A program made the translations under genes and the position numbers. From positions 930,001 through 994,000 of the forward strand of contig NC_018011.1 in assembly GCF_000265365.1 (NCBI RefSeq): 64,000 nt of DNA, written 5' to 3'. Positions 50,249-59,059 of the stretch are shown in pieces (the stretch's first letter is position 1; every line of letters starts with the position of its first letter). Source of the DNA: Alistipes finegoldii DSM 17242. Lineage in GTDB: Bacteria; Bacteroidota; Bacteroidia; Bacteroidales; Rikenellaceae. The notes under the pieces were generated by a model. That model had not been told where the DNA came from, searched no databases, and worked only from the letters and a program-made list of their open reading frames with translations.

Positions 50249-51763
50249 TTACGTCCGGTTCGGCCGCAATTTCGCGAGCACCGGTCCGAGCAACTCCATA
50301 TAGCGGATTCCGGCCCGCTGCGCAAACGGCAGGTACAACGACAGATAGACGGCAAAGCCCACCGAAACGACGACAAGATGATGCGTCATCCCGGTCAGCA
50401 AGACAGCCAGCCTGGCCGCCGTGCAGGCCGCGGCCGATACGAGCAGCACGATCGTCAGCATCCTCCACGGCATTAGCCCCGCAAGCGAAGTGCCCAGCAC
50501 GCGGGCGGTGGTCGTCATCAGCAGGAACAGACAGAAAAACGTACAGCCCGTGGCAATGGCCGCAATAGCCCAAAGGGACGGAAACACCATGACGCACCAG
50601 AGTTCGAGACCGACGATGAGCAGAGCGGTGACAAGGTGCGCACGGGCAAAGGCTTTTCCCCGCCCCAGTGCAAACAGGACGGGGGCGTAGGGCATGATAC
50701 GCGCCAGATTGACGAGGGTGACGATCCGGAACAGGCCGGCCGCTTCCCGATACCCCTCCCCATACAGCAGACAGATGATCTCAGGAGCGAAAACGCAGCA
50801 GAATACGGACAACGGATAAATGATCGCCGAGGACTTGAGGACAGCCGCCTGCCACAACCGGACAAACTGCCCGCCGTCGGCCCCTTCCACCGACATCCTC
50901 GAAAATTCCGGCAGCAGCACACCGGCCGCAGCACCGATAATCATTCCGGCCAGCGGAAGTTCGCGGTATCCGTTGGCGAACAGGGCGAAATCCTCGACGC
51001 CCAAATAGCGGCTTACGAGGAACTGGCTCGCCGAACCGATCACGAATCCGTACATACTCGAAGCAAACACCGGCATCGAAAACCGGAGCAGCTCCCGGAC
51101 CGTCAGCCGGCTCTTCACCGGAGATACATTGCGGAACGGCACGGACGACAACTTCAGCCCGGCAACGCATGTGACCAGCGACGCGAGGACGAAACCGGCG
51201 ACCGTTCCCGACACCCCCGCGTCAAAAACCACGACCGGAAGCACGACGCATGCAATCATGAAGGCACGGCTTATCAGCACATAGCCGGCCACGAGGTGCG
51301 CCTTGCCGTAGACGACCAGAATATTCTCCCCCCCCAAGACCGGCATCAGCAGCATGGGCGCCGCGGCAAACAGCCTCAACGGCTCGGCCAGCAGCGGATT
51401 GCCGAGCACTCCGGCTATGGCGGCGGCCTGCCAAAGCAAAATGCACGAAAAAACGGACGCAAGAAGCAGAAACAGCCCGTTCAGTTTGCGGACGATATCC
51501 CTCCCCTCCTCCGGCGACACGCGGGCGAGGTAATAGGAGTACGCTTTGGGAAGTCCCAGCGAAAAGACGACCAGCAGGGTGTTATAGACGTACAGCACCT
51601 GACTGTAAGTACCGTACTCCGACGTGGTCATGTAACGGCAGAGCACCGCCTGCATGACCAGCGTCACGCTCAGCGACAACAGATTGGCCAGCGCCAGCCA
51701 CAAGGCCTGCAGCGTGCGGCTTCTGCCAGCATTTCCGATCAGAGGGGTGGAGTTCTGTTTCAT
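50249..51763 (-). CDS. Oligosaccharide flippase (Wzx/MATE-like)
   Basis: This inner-membrane protein is predicted to flip lipid-linked sugar units during capsule or O-antigen synthesis. The 504-residue chain has 12-14 hydrophobic segments and the N-terminal signature of the polysaccharide biosynthesis family (LANLLSLSVTLVMQAVLCRY, TTSEYGTYSQVL). The central FFASLVGVxGA-type motifs are weak. Both N- and C-termini look complete. It is 30 bases downstream of the nucleotide-sugar dehydrogenase on the same strand. Confidence 0.87.
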   Translation of the reverse strand: MKQNSTPLIGNAGRSRTLQALWLALANLLSLSVTLVMQAVLCRYMTTSEYGTYSQVLYVYNTLLVVFSLGLPKAYSYYLARVSPEEGRDIVRKLNGLFLLLASVFSCILLWQAAAIAGVLGNPLLAEPLRLFAAAPMLLMPVLGGENILVVYGKAHLVAGYVLISRAFMIACVVLPVVVFDAGVSGTVAGFVLASLVTCVAGLKLSSVPFRNVSPVKSRLTVRELLRFSMPVFASSMYGFVIGSASQFLVSRYLGVEDFALFANGYRELPLAGMIIGAAAGVLLPEFSRMSVEGADGGQFVRLWQAAVLKSSAIIYPLSVFCCVFAPEIICLLYGEGYREAAGLFRIVTLVNLARIMPYAPVLFALGRGKAFARAHLVTALLIVGLELWCVMVFPSLWAIAAIATGCTFFCLFLLMTTTARVLGTSLAGLMPWRMLTIVLLVSAAACTAARLAVLLTGMTHHLVVVSVGFAVYLSLYLPFAQRAGIRYMELLGPVLAKLRPNRT

Positions 51764-51793
51764 GCCTCGTACCGTATGGCCCGGCGGCCCGTT

Positions 51794-53071
51794 TTACAGG
51801 CTCCAGTATCCGAGCGATTTGATCCGGCCCTTATAGAGTCCGCGAATGTCGCCCAACAGGGCCGCCCCGCGGGAGATGGAGCGGAAATAAGCGTCGTCGA
51901 GTCCGCGGTACTCGTCGTGCGCCACGGCCACGACAATCAGGTCGTAAGGCGGCCGGAGGGCCGGCACCGGCCGAATTCCGTACATGGCATAAACCTTATC
52001 GGGATCGGCATGGGGATCGGTCACATCCACACTCATCCCCTCACGCTCCAGCAGTCCGACCATCTCGGCGATCCGGGAGTTGCGTATGTCGTCGATGTTT
52101 TCCTTGTAGGTGACGCCCATCAGCAAAGCCCTTGCGCCGCGGCCGTCGCTTCCCATGGCCCCAAGCAGCGACCGCACCACGTACGCCGCCATGCCGTCGT
52201 TCACGGCGCAGCCCGAACTCGTGACGGGCATCTCGACCCCCAGCTTTGAAGCGGCCGATACAAGATAGAGCGGATCGACCGGAATGCAATGTCCGCCGCC
52301 CAGTCCCGGTCTGTACTTTACGAAATTCCATTTGGACGAAGCCATATCGATGACCTCGCCCATATCTATTCCCATGCGCGAGAACAGCCGCTGCAATTCG
52401 TTCATCAGGGCGATGTTGACACTGCGCTGCACGTTCTCCGTCATCTTGGCCGCTTCGGCCACCCGGATGCCCGACGCCCGGCAGAGATCGGCCGCCACGA
52501 CCTCCGCGTATACGCGCGCGACCTCGTCCAGCGCCTGCCCGTCGTTCGCCGACACGATTTTGGCGGTGTTCGAGAAGGTATGCTCCGAATCGTTGGGATT
52601 GATGCGTTCGGGCGAGTAGCCCACCTTGAAATCCGCACCGAGTTTCAGCCCGGAGCCTTTTTCGAGCAGCGGCACGCACACCTCCTCGGTGCATCCGGGG
52701 TAGACCGTGGATTCATACACGACATAATCGCCCCGCTTCAGATAGCGCGCTACGGTGCGCGTGGCCTCGACAAGACAGGTCAGATCGGGATTCTTGCGCT
52801 CATCGACCGGGGTGAGCACCGTGACGATATAAAATGCGGCCCGCGACAACTCCTCTTCCAAAGAGGTGAAACGGATGCTCCCGCAGCCGGCGCCGTACTT
52901 TTCACGCAGTTTTTCGATACGGCGGGCATCCATATCGTACCCCACCACATCGAAACACCGGGCAAACCTCAGCGCTACGGGCACGCCTACATATCCCAGC
53001 CCGATCACGGCCAGCGACGTTTCCCGACCGGTCAGCCGATCATATATCATCTTCTTCATAGACACATTCAT
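51794..53071 (-). CDS. Nucleotide-sugar dehydrogenase (UDP-HexNAc 6-dehydrogenase type)
   Basis: It oxidises a UDP-N-acetylhexosamine (or a related UDP-sugar) to the uronic acid. The 425-residue protein has the NAD-binding start SLAVIGLGYVGVPVALRFA, STVYPGCTEEVCVP, AEAAKMTENVQRSVNIALMN, and the catalytic Cys in GLGGGHCIPVDPLY. The sequence is of the WbpA/TviB/WecC kind. MNVS at 53071 has an AAGG ribosome-site-like stretch; MIYD at 53050 is the alternative. It overlaps the 3' end of the broken acetyltransferase, its presumed pathway partner. Confidence 0.9.
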   Translation of the reverse strand: MNVSMKKMIYDRLTGRETSLAVIGLGYVGVPVALRFARCFDVVGYDMDARRIEKLREKYGAGCGSIRFTSLEEELSRAAFYIVTVLTPVDERKNPDLTCLVEATRTVARYLKRGDYVVYESTVYPGCTEEVCVPLLEKGSGLKLGADFKVGYSPERINPNDSEHTFSNTAKIVSANDGQALDEVARVYAEVVAADLCRASGIRVAEAAKMTENVQRSVNIALMNELQRLFSRMGIDMGEVIDMASSKWNFVKYRPGLGGGHCIPVDPLYLVSAASKLGVEMPVTSSGCAVNDGMAAYVVRSLLGAMGSDGRGARALLMGVTYKENIDDIRNSRIAEMVGLLEREGMSVDVTDPHADPDKVYAMYGIRPVPALRPPYDLIVVAVAHDEYRGLDDAYFRSISRGAALLGDIRGLYKGRIKSLGYWSL

Positions 53072-53518
53072 TGACCTTGCGATAACTGCGTCCCGACTCC
53101 GGGCACACGGCCCTGCCGGCTTCGTCGAATTCCAGCCTGTGCCCCAAGCGGCTCATCCATCCGACCACGCGTGCGGGCACCCCCTCAACGAGGGCATGAT
53201 CGGGGACCGAATGCGTAACGACCGCCCCGCGCCCACGAAGGCGTACCGGCCGATCTCGACCCCGCATACGACGGTGGCATTGGCCCCGACGGTGGCGCCC
53301 CGGCGCACGCGGGTGGTTTTATACTGCTCCCTGCGCGAGATCTCGCTTCGGGGATTCTTGACGTTGGTGAATACGCACGAAGGGCCCAGAAAAACATAAT
53401 CCTCGCAGATCACGCCCGAATAGATCGACACGTTGTTCTGCACCTTTACCTGACGGCCCAGTATCACGTCCGCGGCGACCATGACATTCTGTCCGATATT
53501 GCACGCCGGTCCCAGCAC
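53040..53518 (-). pseudogene. Hexapeptide-repeat N-acetyltransferase, 5'-truncated and frameshifted
   Basis: This is a remnant of a WbpD/WlbB-type acetyltransferase that would act with the dehydrogenase downstream. One frame (53518 down to about 53224) gives hexapeptide repeats VLGPACNIGQNVMVAADVIL, VQNNVSIYSGV and ATVVCGVEIGRYAFVGAG. The continuation AVVTHSVPDHALVEGVPA and the normal end lie in another frame, down to the stop at 53040. The shift maps to a G4 tract (about 53235-53245) where the in-frame version would need five G. About 25 N-terminal residues are missing where the integrative element begins (53519). Confidence 0.8.
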
Positions 53519-53781
53519 GGTTCGGTATTTGTAGGTAACGGAATATGCAGGAAAGAGTAAATATCATGTTTACAGGTATTTAATTCCCTGTTCTGCATCT
53601 GTTCCGAGCAATAAAATTGCAGAATCGGGCAGGATTAACGGTGAGTTGTGTTACTTATCCGTTACCTGCCCGAAATGCTTTTGTTTGCATTAAGGCGTTT
53701 GTTTTCAGTTTGTTGCATCGGATTTCCGCATAACAAATAACTTGACTTAACGTTTAACCCATCCACAAAGTTCAAGTTATT
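53519..53781. other. Left end and integrase leader of the integrative element
   Basis: Homology to the acetyltransferase stops at 53518 and non-coding, AT-richer DNA begins. It holds an inverted 9-mer, GGTAACGGA at 53534-53542 and TCCGTTACC at 53658-53666, which might be recombinase arm or core sites. The exact attachment core cannot be fixed without the empty site. Confidence 0.45.
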
Positions 53782-55011
53782 ATGCAACGCAGCACTTTCA
53801 AAGTCCTTTTCTATGTAAAAAGGCAGTCGGAAAAACACGGTCAGGTTCCCGTTATGGGCCGTATCACCATCAATGGCACGATGTCGCAGTTCAGCAGCAA
53901 ACTCTCCGTTCGTTCCAGCCTTTGGGATGCCAAAGCCAACAAAGCCTCCGGCAGAAGTCTTGAAGCCCAGCGTCTCAATGAAAAGTTGGAGAACATCAAG
54001 ACCAATATCGGCAAGCAGTACCAACGTCTCTGCGACCGTGATTCATACGTTACGGCCGAAAAGGTCCGCAACGCTTTCCTCGGTATGGGTGACGACTGCC
54101 GCCTGCTGTTGCAGACCTTCGACGAATATCTTGCAGATTTCCGCAAGCGCGTGGGCAAAGACCGCGCTTATTCCAGTTATGAGGACTACTGCAAACGCCG
54201 CCGGCGTCTGGCCTCCTTCCTCGAATACGAGTACCGCGTCAAGGACATTGCGTTCAAAGAGCTGAAGCGGGATTTCATCGAAAAGTTTGTGGTCTACCTC
54301 TCCTCGGTACAAGGGATGCGCTCCGGGACGATCCATTCTACGCTCAAGAAATTGAAGCTGATGACCTACACGGCGTATAAGAACGGCTGGATTGCCGCCG
54401 ATCCTTTCGCAGGGTTCTATGTCAAAGCGGAATACGCTGAACGACGTTATCTATCCGCTTCGGAATTGCAGGCCGTGATGGATGTCAGGCTCCCCAACTA
54501 CCGAACGGGCATCAACCGTGACGCCTTCGTCTTCTGCGCCTTTACGGGTTTGAGCCATGCGGACGTAGTGAAACTCACCCACGCGGACATCCATACGGAC
54601 GATAACGGGGAGCGCTGGATTATCGACAGGCGTCAGAAAACAGGTACGCAGTTCCGTGTCAAACTGCTTCCCGTTGCCGAAATGCTTTACGAGCGTTATA
54701 AGGATATGCATCTCTCAGGCGACCGGGTCTTTCCGCTCAAAGGCACTTATAATACGCTGAACATGTCCTTGCGGCATGTTGCCAGACATGCCGGTCTGTC
54801 GTTCAACCCGACGATTCATATGGCGCGTCATACCTTTGCCACGACGGTCACGCTTACGCAAGGCGTGCCTCTGGAAACGGTCAGCAAGATGCTGGGGCAC
54901 AAACGGATCACCACGACCCAAATCTATGCTAAGATCACCAATGATAAAATCGGACAGGATATGGCGGCATTAAGCGAGAAACTCAGCAGCGTCTTCAAGG
55001 TCGCACGGTAA
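53782..55011 (+). CDS. Tyrosine recombinase (integrase) of an integrative element
   Basis: This 409-residue site-specific recombinase is of the kind carried by Bacteroides conjugative and mobilizable transposons. It has an N-terminal arm-binding domain (about 5-90, VPVMGRITINGTMSQFSSKL), a SAM-like core-binding domain (about 105-205) and a catalytic domain (about 220-395). The late motif MARHTFATT supplies His-x-x-Arg, LGHKRITTTQIYAKI supplies His and the Tyr nucleophile. The first catalytic Arg position reads FTGLSHADVV, with Ser, as often seen in this subfamily. It adjoins the truncated acetyltransferase. Confidence 0.93.
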   Translation: MQRSTFKVLFYVKRQSEKHGQVPVMGRITINGTMSQFSSKLSVRSSLWDAKANKASGRSLEAQRLNEKLENIKTNIGKQYQRLCDRDSYVTAEKVRNAFLGMGDDCRLLLQTFDEYLADFRKRVGKDRAYSSYEDYCKRRRRLASFLEYEYRVKDIAFKELKRDFIEKFVVYLSSVQGMRSGTIHSTLKKLKLMTYTAYKNGWIAADPFAGFYVKAEYAERRYLSASELQAVMDVRLPNYRTGINRDAFVFCAFTGLSHADVVKLTHADIHTDDNGERWIIDRRQKTGTQFRVKLLPVAEMLYERYKDMHLSGDRVFPLKGTYNTLNMSLRHVARHAGLSFNPTIHMARHTFATTVTLTQGVPLETVSKMLGHKRITTTQIYAKITNDKIGQDMAALSEKLSSVFKVAR

Positions 55012-55391
55012 TGGCCTCCTATCTTACAGCTAATTCGATTCCCGATCTTACTTCGTCAATAGCAGGGTAATTTTCGATGTAAGTTTTCCCGCCGGCAGGG
55101 AATTTATCGTCAGAGATGGAAATATGCAAGGCCATGCGAATCGCCCGAGGGGCGAGCCTTGCATATTTCCATCCCCGGCGTTTTGCTGGTCGCATGTAGA
55201 TTTGCAGCGTGATGTAATCACAGGTAATTTCGATATGGAGTCGCAGTGAACCGGGGCTTGTCGTAAGCTTTGAGGCTTGGCGGTAGATTTGGACTGCGAC
55301 TCCATTAACCAGAGAGAATGGCTGTTTAGAATTGTAGGTTTGAAGACCTGGTACATGTGATAGCATACGACTCTCACAAAACTAACAAGTT
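55012..55391 (+). ncRNA. Structured left flank of IS110 element, candidate bridge RNA
   Basis: The 380 bases before the IS110 transposase hold two long stem-loops. An 18-bp perfect stem (55115-55132 with 55156-55173) is capped by a 5-bp inner stem TCGCC/GGCGA. A 13-bp stem (55235-55247 with 55293-55305) encloses a 45-base loop. IS110-family elements are known to make a non-coding bridge RNA with two programmable loops from a flank of the transposase gene. Whether this region is that RNA is inference; boundaries are not defined. Confidence 0.5.
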
Positions 55392-56399
55392 ATGCACTAT
55401 TTGTATTATGTGGGTCTGGATGTGTCGAAAGAGACTTTCGATGCGTCTTTGGTCGCCTTCGAGGATGCAAACGAGATGGCTCACCGCAAATTCGCCAACT
55501 CCCGAAAAGGGATCTGCTCGTGTCTGCACTGGGTTGAGAAGCGGCATGGTATTCGGCTCGACGATGTGATTTTCTGCGCCGAGGATATGGGGAGCTACAT
55601 ATCCGAGATGGCGGTTTGTGCTTCCGACAGGACGCTGAATTTCAATTTTTCACTGATCTCGCCGTTGGTAATCAAGTATTCGATGGGTATTGCCCGTGGC
55701 AAAACAGACAGAGTGGATGCCCGGCGTATCGCCGAGTATGCGATCACTCACTATCGGAAGATAGCCCTTTATCTGCCGGCAGAGAAGGAACTGTGTCAGT
55801 TGCGCACATGGCTGATCTTAAGGGCTCATCTGGCAAAACAACGTGTAGCGAAACTGGTGTTGCTCGAAAAATTAGACTACAAAGAGAAATTCGCGGATGT
55901 ATCTATTCAACGTTCCATGCTCCAGGAGGAGATCGCGTATGCAGAAACTCATATGAAAACCATCGAACGGGAAATGAAGGAACTGATAGCCGCCGACAGC
56001 AACATTTGCCGGAACTACAAGCTGCTGACCAGCATCAAAGGTGTAGGGCCGATCACGGCCATTGTGATGCTCTGTTCGACGCTTAATTTCACCAAAATCA
56101 CAGACCACCGCAAGTTTGCCTGCTATTGCGGGCTGGCTCCGTTCGAACATAGCTCCGGCACAAGCGTTCGCGGGGGATGCCACACATCGAGCATGGCGAA
56201 TCGAGACATTAAAGTACAACTGAACCGCAGTGCACTGATTGCCATCAGGTGTGATCCGCAACTAAAGGCATATTACGAACGCAAAGTGGCTGAAGGTAAA
56301 CATAAATTCAGCGTCCTGAATGCTGTGAGGGCCAAAATCGCCGCCAGATGCTTTGCCGTCGTAAGGCGTGGAACACCATATGTAGCGTTGCAGATATAA
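55392..56399 (+). mobile_element. IS110-family transposase (intact)
   Basis: This 335-residue DEDD-type transposase/recombinase has an N-terminal RuvC-like domain (about 1-155) with Asp in YYVGLDVSKETFD, Glu in FCAEDMGSY and the pair in KTDRVDARRIAEYA. A coiled linker follows, then a C-terminal Transposase_20 domain (about 205-300) with LLTSIKGVGPITAIVML and GLAPFEHSSGTSVRGG, where the Ser nucleophile is expected. Reading frame and ends are complete. It lies between the element integrase and a palindrome at 56541-56605 and appears recent compared with the IS110 remnant at 58209. Confidence 0.93.
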
Positions 56400-56803
56400 T
56401 CCGGCATACATATCTGCCATTCGATAAGATTTTGAGATCATTCAAAATCTCAAAATCTTATTGTCGGAACAGTCCGTCTAATTGGGAGCCGAACCTACTC
56501 ATAATTAATGTATTGTCATTTCCGTACTCCGCAAATTAACGATTCTGACTATGGGATGCAAGGCTATACAAGCGCTTCGCGGCCTTGCATCCCATAACCA
56601 GAATCATTTTGCTAAACGCTACGACAAAAAATGACAATTTCCGGGCATGAAACTTTTTGCAGCTTTTATTTGGTTTTATCTTAGAATTCTACCGTCGGAA
56701 AAGGCGACATTCTGCGGCTCCTGACGATCCGGTTCTGATGTTCAGCCGCGATCGGCGGATTTCATCCCGTCCTGTGATCTGCCGTCGAAATTCCTCTGCT
56801 TTT
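56400..56803. other. Right flank of the IS110 element, non-coding
   Basis: No gene is supported in these 404 bases. The main structure is a palindrome at 56541-56605. The right end of the insertion sequence must lie in this stretch, but no terminal repeat could be set by eye. Confidence 0.5.
56541..56605. repeat. Palindrome sharing its stem core with the IS110 left flank
   Basis: GATTCTG, a 3-nt bulge and ATGGGATGCAAGGC (56541-56564) pair with GCCTTGCATCCCAT and CAGAATC (56582-56605). The 9-mer ATGCAAGGC and its complement also form the inner part of the stem at 55115-55173, on the other side of the transposase. Confidence 0.75.
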
Positions 56804-57301
56804 TCAAAACGGCCGTCTTTTATTTTTCTTTTCATGGAGATAATTCAGCTCGTCGCTATAAATGTCCATGACAAAGCGCAGCATATTGTCGACCAAAGCC
56901 GTAAGCCTTGTGCTTTCATTCCCCAACAGGTGGAGGATTTCCGACACTTTGCGCTTGGTTTGCGCACTGACATAAATCGCCGAGCGGTTACGGCAATCTA
57001 CCGGAGCGAAGAAGGTGCGTTCGAAATCCGGCAGTATGATCTTTTTCCGTCGGAATCCAGCAGGCTCCTTTACAGTAGTCGTTTGGGTGTCGACATTTGT
57101 TTTTTCAGCAGTTGGTGCCGATGTGTTTCCCTCGGGAGCGTCCGTATTTTCCTCTTCCGGCTCGGGAATCCTACGGACGACTTTCGAGTCCAAAGGAGCT
57201 TGTCCGGCGATCATCTGACGCATCAACTCCTCATCGACTTCGATACGGGGATGCTTCGGAAGGTTTGTTGCAGGTTTGTCAGTTTCTTTTAATGAATCCA
57301 T
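56804..57301 (-). CDS. DUF3408 conjugative-transposon protein
   Basis: This 165-residue protein is of a type found next to traA/parA in Bacteroides conjugative transposons. The first 90 residues are acidic and low-complexity (Pro/Glu/Thr-rich). The C-terminal DUF3408 part (about 95-160) has LPDFERTFFAPVDCRNRSAI and VSAQTKRKVSEILHLLGN. It is transcribed away from the oriT-like palindrome and mobA, as in complete elements. The parA-like gene usually found between this gene and mobA is absent, so the transfer region has been deleted here. Confidence 0.88.
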   Translation of the reverse strand: MDSLKETDKPATNLPKHPRIEVDEELMRQMIAGQAPLDSKVVRRIPEPEEENTDAPEGNTSAPTAEKTNVDTQTTTVKEPAGFRRKKIILPDFERTFFAPVDCRNRSAIYVSAQTKRKVSEILHLLGNESTRLTALVDNMLRFVMDIYSDELNYLHEKKNKRRPF

Positions 57302-57757
57302 GGTACAATGTTTTTGAGATTGAATATTCGTTATACGGTCATAAAGCTCGTGTGTTTGGTTTTATGTTTTAAACCATTCAAAATACCGTTTTCTGTTTAA
57401 TACAGTTTATATCGGGATAATGAACGGAATAAGAAAACTTGCCTTTCATGCTGCAAGATACAACCGACAGAAATACCTCGATTCCGATGTCCGCTCACGA
57501 CCGCTCCAGTCCGTTCGGCGGGCTTTTTTTTCGTACCGGACGGTTGTAATATTGCACCGGGAAAGACCTTGCCTCGGAAGCCGTAGCGGAGGAGTTTTCA
57601 AACTTTCGATAGCAGTTCTCCGGCGCGGCTTTTTCCCATCGCCAGATGGGAGCGAGCTGTACCTTTGTATGCCGAAAAACTTTTCGGCATACAAAAGGTG
57701 CTCGCTCTGCGAGGTTGGGTGGCGTTCCCGAGTCACGCCACTTAAACTACCAGATTG
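57302..57757. other. Non-coding region between DUF3408 and mobA with oriT-like palindrome
   Basis: These 456 bases have no supported gene. Their outstanding feature is a large palindrome at 57650-57707: GAGCGAGC at the outside, then CCTTT, and an inner 12-bp stem GTATGCCGAAAA/TTTTCGGCATAC. It lies about 50 bases before the mobilization gene, the usual place for an origin of transfer with its relaxase-binding inverted repeat. No nic site could be assigned. Confidence 0.55.
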
Positions 57758-57991
57758 ATGACAACCACGAAAAAGAGGATCGGACGCCCGACAACGACAG
57801 ATCCCAGAGTCCACAGGTATAATTTCAAACTCACGACGGAAGAGAATATCCGCTTTAAGCAGATGCTTTGTAAGGCTGGACTGGAGCATAATCGGAGCCA
57901 ATTTATCGTCAAAAGAATCTTCAACGAGGAGTTCGTCGTTATCAAACGCGACCGAAGATATAGTTCAAATTATTCAATTTCCCTGTTTTGA
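57758..57991 (+). pseudogene. mobA: MobA-like mobilization protein, 3'-truncated
   Basis: Only 77 residues remain of a protein normally about twice as long. The visible part has the ribbon-helix-helix-like accessory signature RIGRPTTTDPRVHRYNFKLT, KQMLCKAGLEHNRSQFIVKR and IFNEEFVVIKRDR, as in MobA of Bacteroides conjugative transposons. After that it turns into unrelated residues (RYSSNYSISLF) and stops, apparently where IS110-related DNA entered. Loss of the C-terminus and of mobB means the element cannot mobilise itself by this system. Confidence 0.75.
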
Positions 57992-58208
57992 GTTCTTCAA
58001 TCTTTGGTCATACATTGTTAAACAATTGAATTGATTTTGGAGTATCAAGCATGAAGTAAGACAGAGCTTTTATTGGTTTTAGAAACCGTTTATGACGTTC
58101 CGTCCCCATGCATTGCATCTTAAAGCTGAACTGTTCGTGAAGTCGAGTAGAGTCCATGTCCGCGACGATGGTTTTACAAGATGTAATTTTCACTTAAAGT
58201 TTTTTATT

Positions 58209-58900
58209 ATGGTTTCCAGAGGTATCGATATCAGCAAGAGCAGTTTCGTAGCGGCTTATCCATCAACGAACGGCAACCCTACTAAGACTTTCCCTAACAC
58301 AACCGCGAGAATGCGTGAGCTCATCGGTACGCTTGCTGTCGCTGAGCATCATTGCGTTATGGAAGCTACCAGCAATTACGGCTGCTGCTGTACCTGCTAC
58401 ATCAGAACGGTATTGCCGTCAGTTTTGCCCCCCCCAAAAAGCAGATCAAGCATTTTTCCCGAATGATGATGCCCGTTACCAAAACCGACGAAAAAGACGC
58501 CTACATGATCGCCATGTACGGGGAGAAGATGAATCCTCCCATCTACAAAATGCCCTCGCAGGCTACAATACGGATCCTTACCACCGAAGGGTTTACCTAC
58601 TTTGACAATGCAAAGCAACTATCCCGCTTCATCGGAATATGTCCAACCTATCAACAATCAAGAACATCCGTAAATATCAGAGAACATATCAACCGGAATG
58701 ACGATGAACGTCTGCGATCTTTACTCTATATTGCCTTTTGGACTGCCTTGCGTTACAATAGTCGGGAGTGTTATATCCGATTAAAGGCAAATGAAAAACC
58801 ATTCAAAGTAGCTCTGATTGCTGTGACTAACAAACTCGTCAGGCCTGTTCTTACCATTACTACAATCAACTCAATATATCGATGGATTTGTCCCGGCTAA
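58209..58900 (+). pseudogene. IS110-family transposase remnant
   Basis: The first frame starts MVSRGIDISKSSFVAAYPS and runs to the Asn-Tyr-Gly near 58385. The sequence then continues one frame over as LLLYLLHQNGIAVS, KQIKHFSRMMM and TKTDEKDAYMIAMYGEKM. The Transposase_20 part (TEGFTYFDNAKQLSRFIG, INRNDDERLRSLLYIAFW) follows directly after PPIYKMPSQ, so the middle of the protein is deleted. With a frameshift and an internal deletion the gene is dead. It is only distantly related to the intact IS110 at 55392. Confidence 0.85.
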
Positions 58901-59010
58901 AAAATAATCTTCGGTTCTTTTTTTATCTTTTTACTTAATTATTTGCTTTTTAATACATTTCCTCATAAATATTCGTTGGCTTTGCCTGCTTCCACTTGGA
59001 AAATACGAAT

Positions 59011-59041
59011 TTTGAAGAATTGAAGATTTATCTTAACTTTC
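59011..59041 (+). promoter_or_regulatory. Promoter of the hybrid two-component regulator
   Basis: TTTG at 59011-59014, a 19-base spacer and TAACTTTC at 59034-59041 match the consensus except for the last base. The predicted leader before the GTG at 59060 is about 12 bases. Confidence 0.5.
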
Positions 59042-59059
59042 GAAAAAATTTCATGCGAC

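Noticed and set aside
57420..57757. Plus-strand frame before mobA
   Set aside because: It runs through the oriT-like palindrome and shows no domain.
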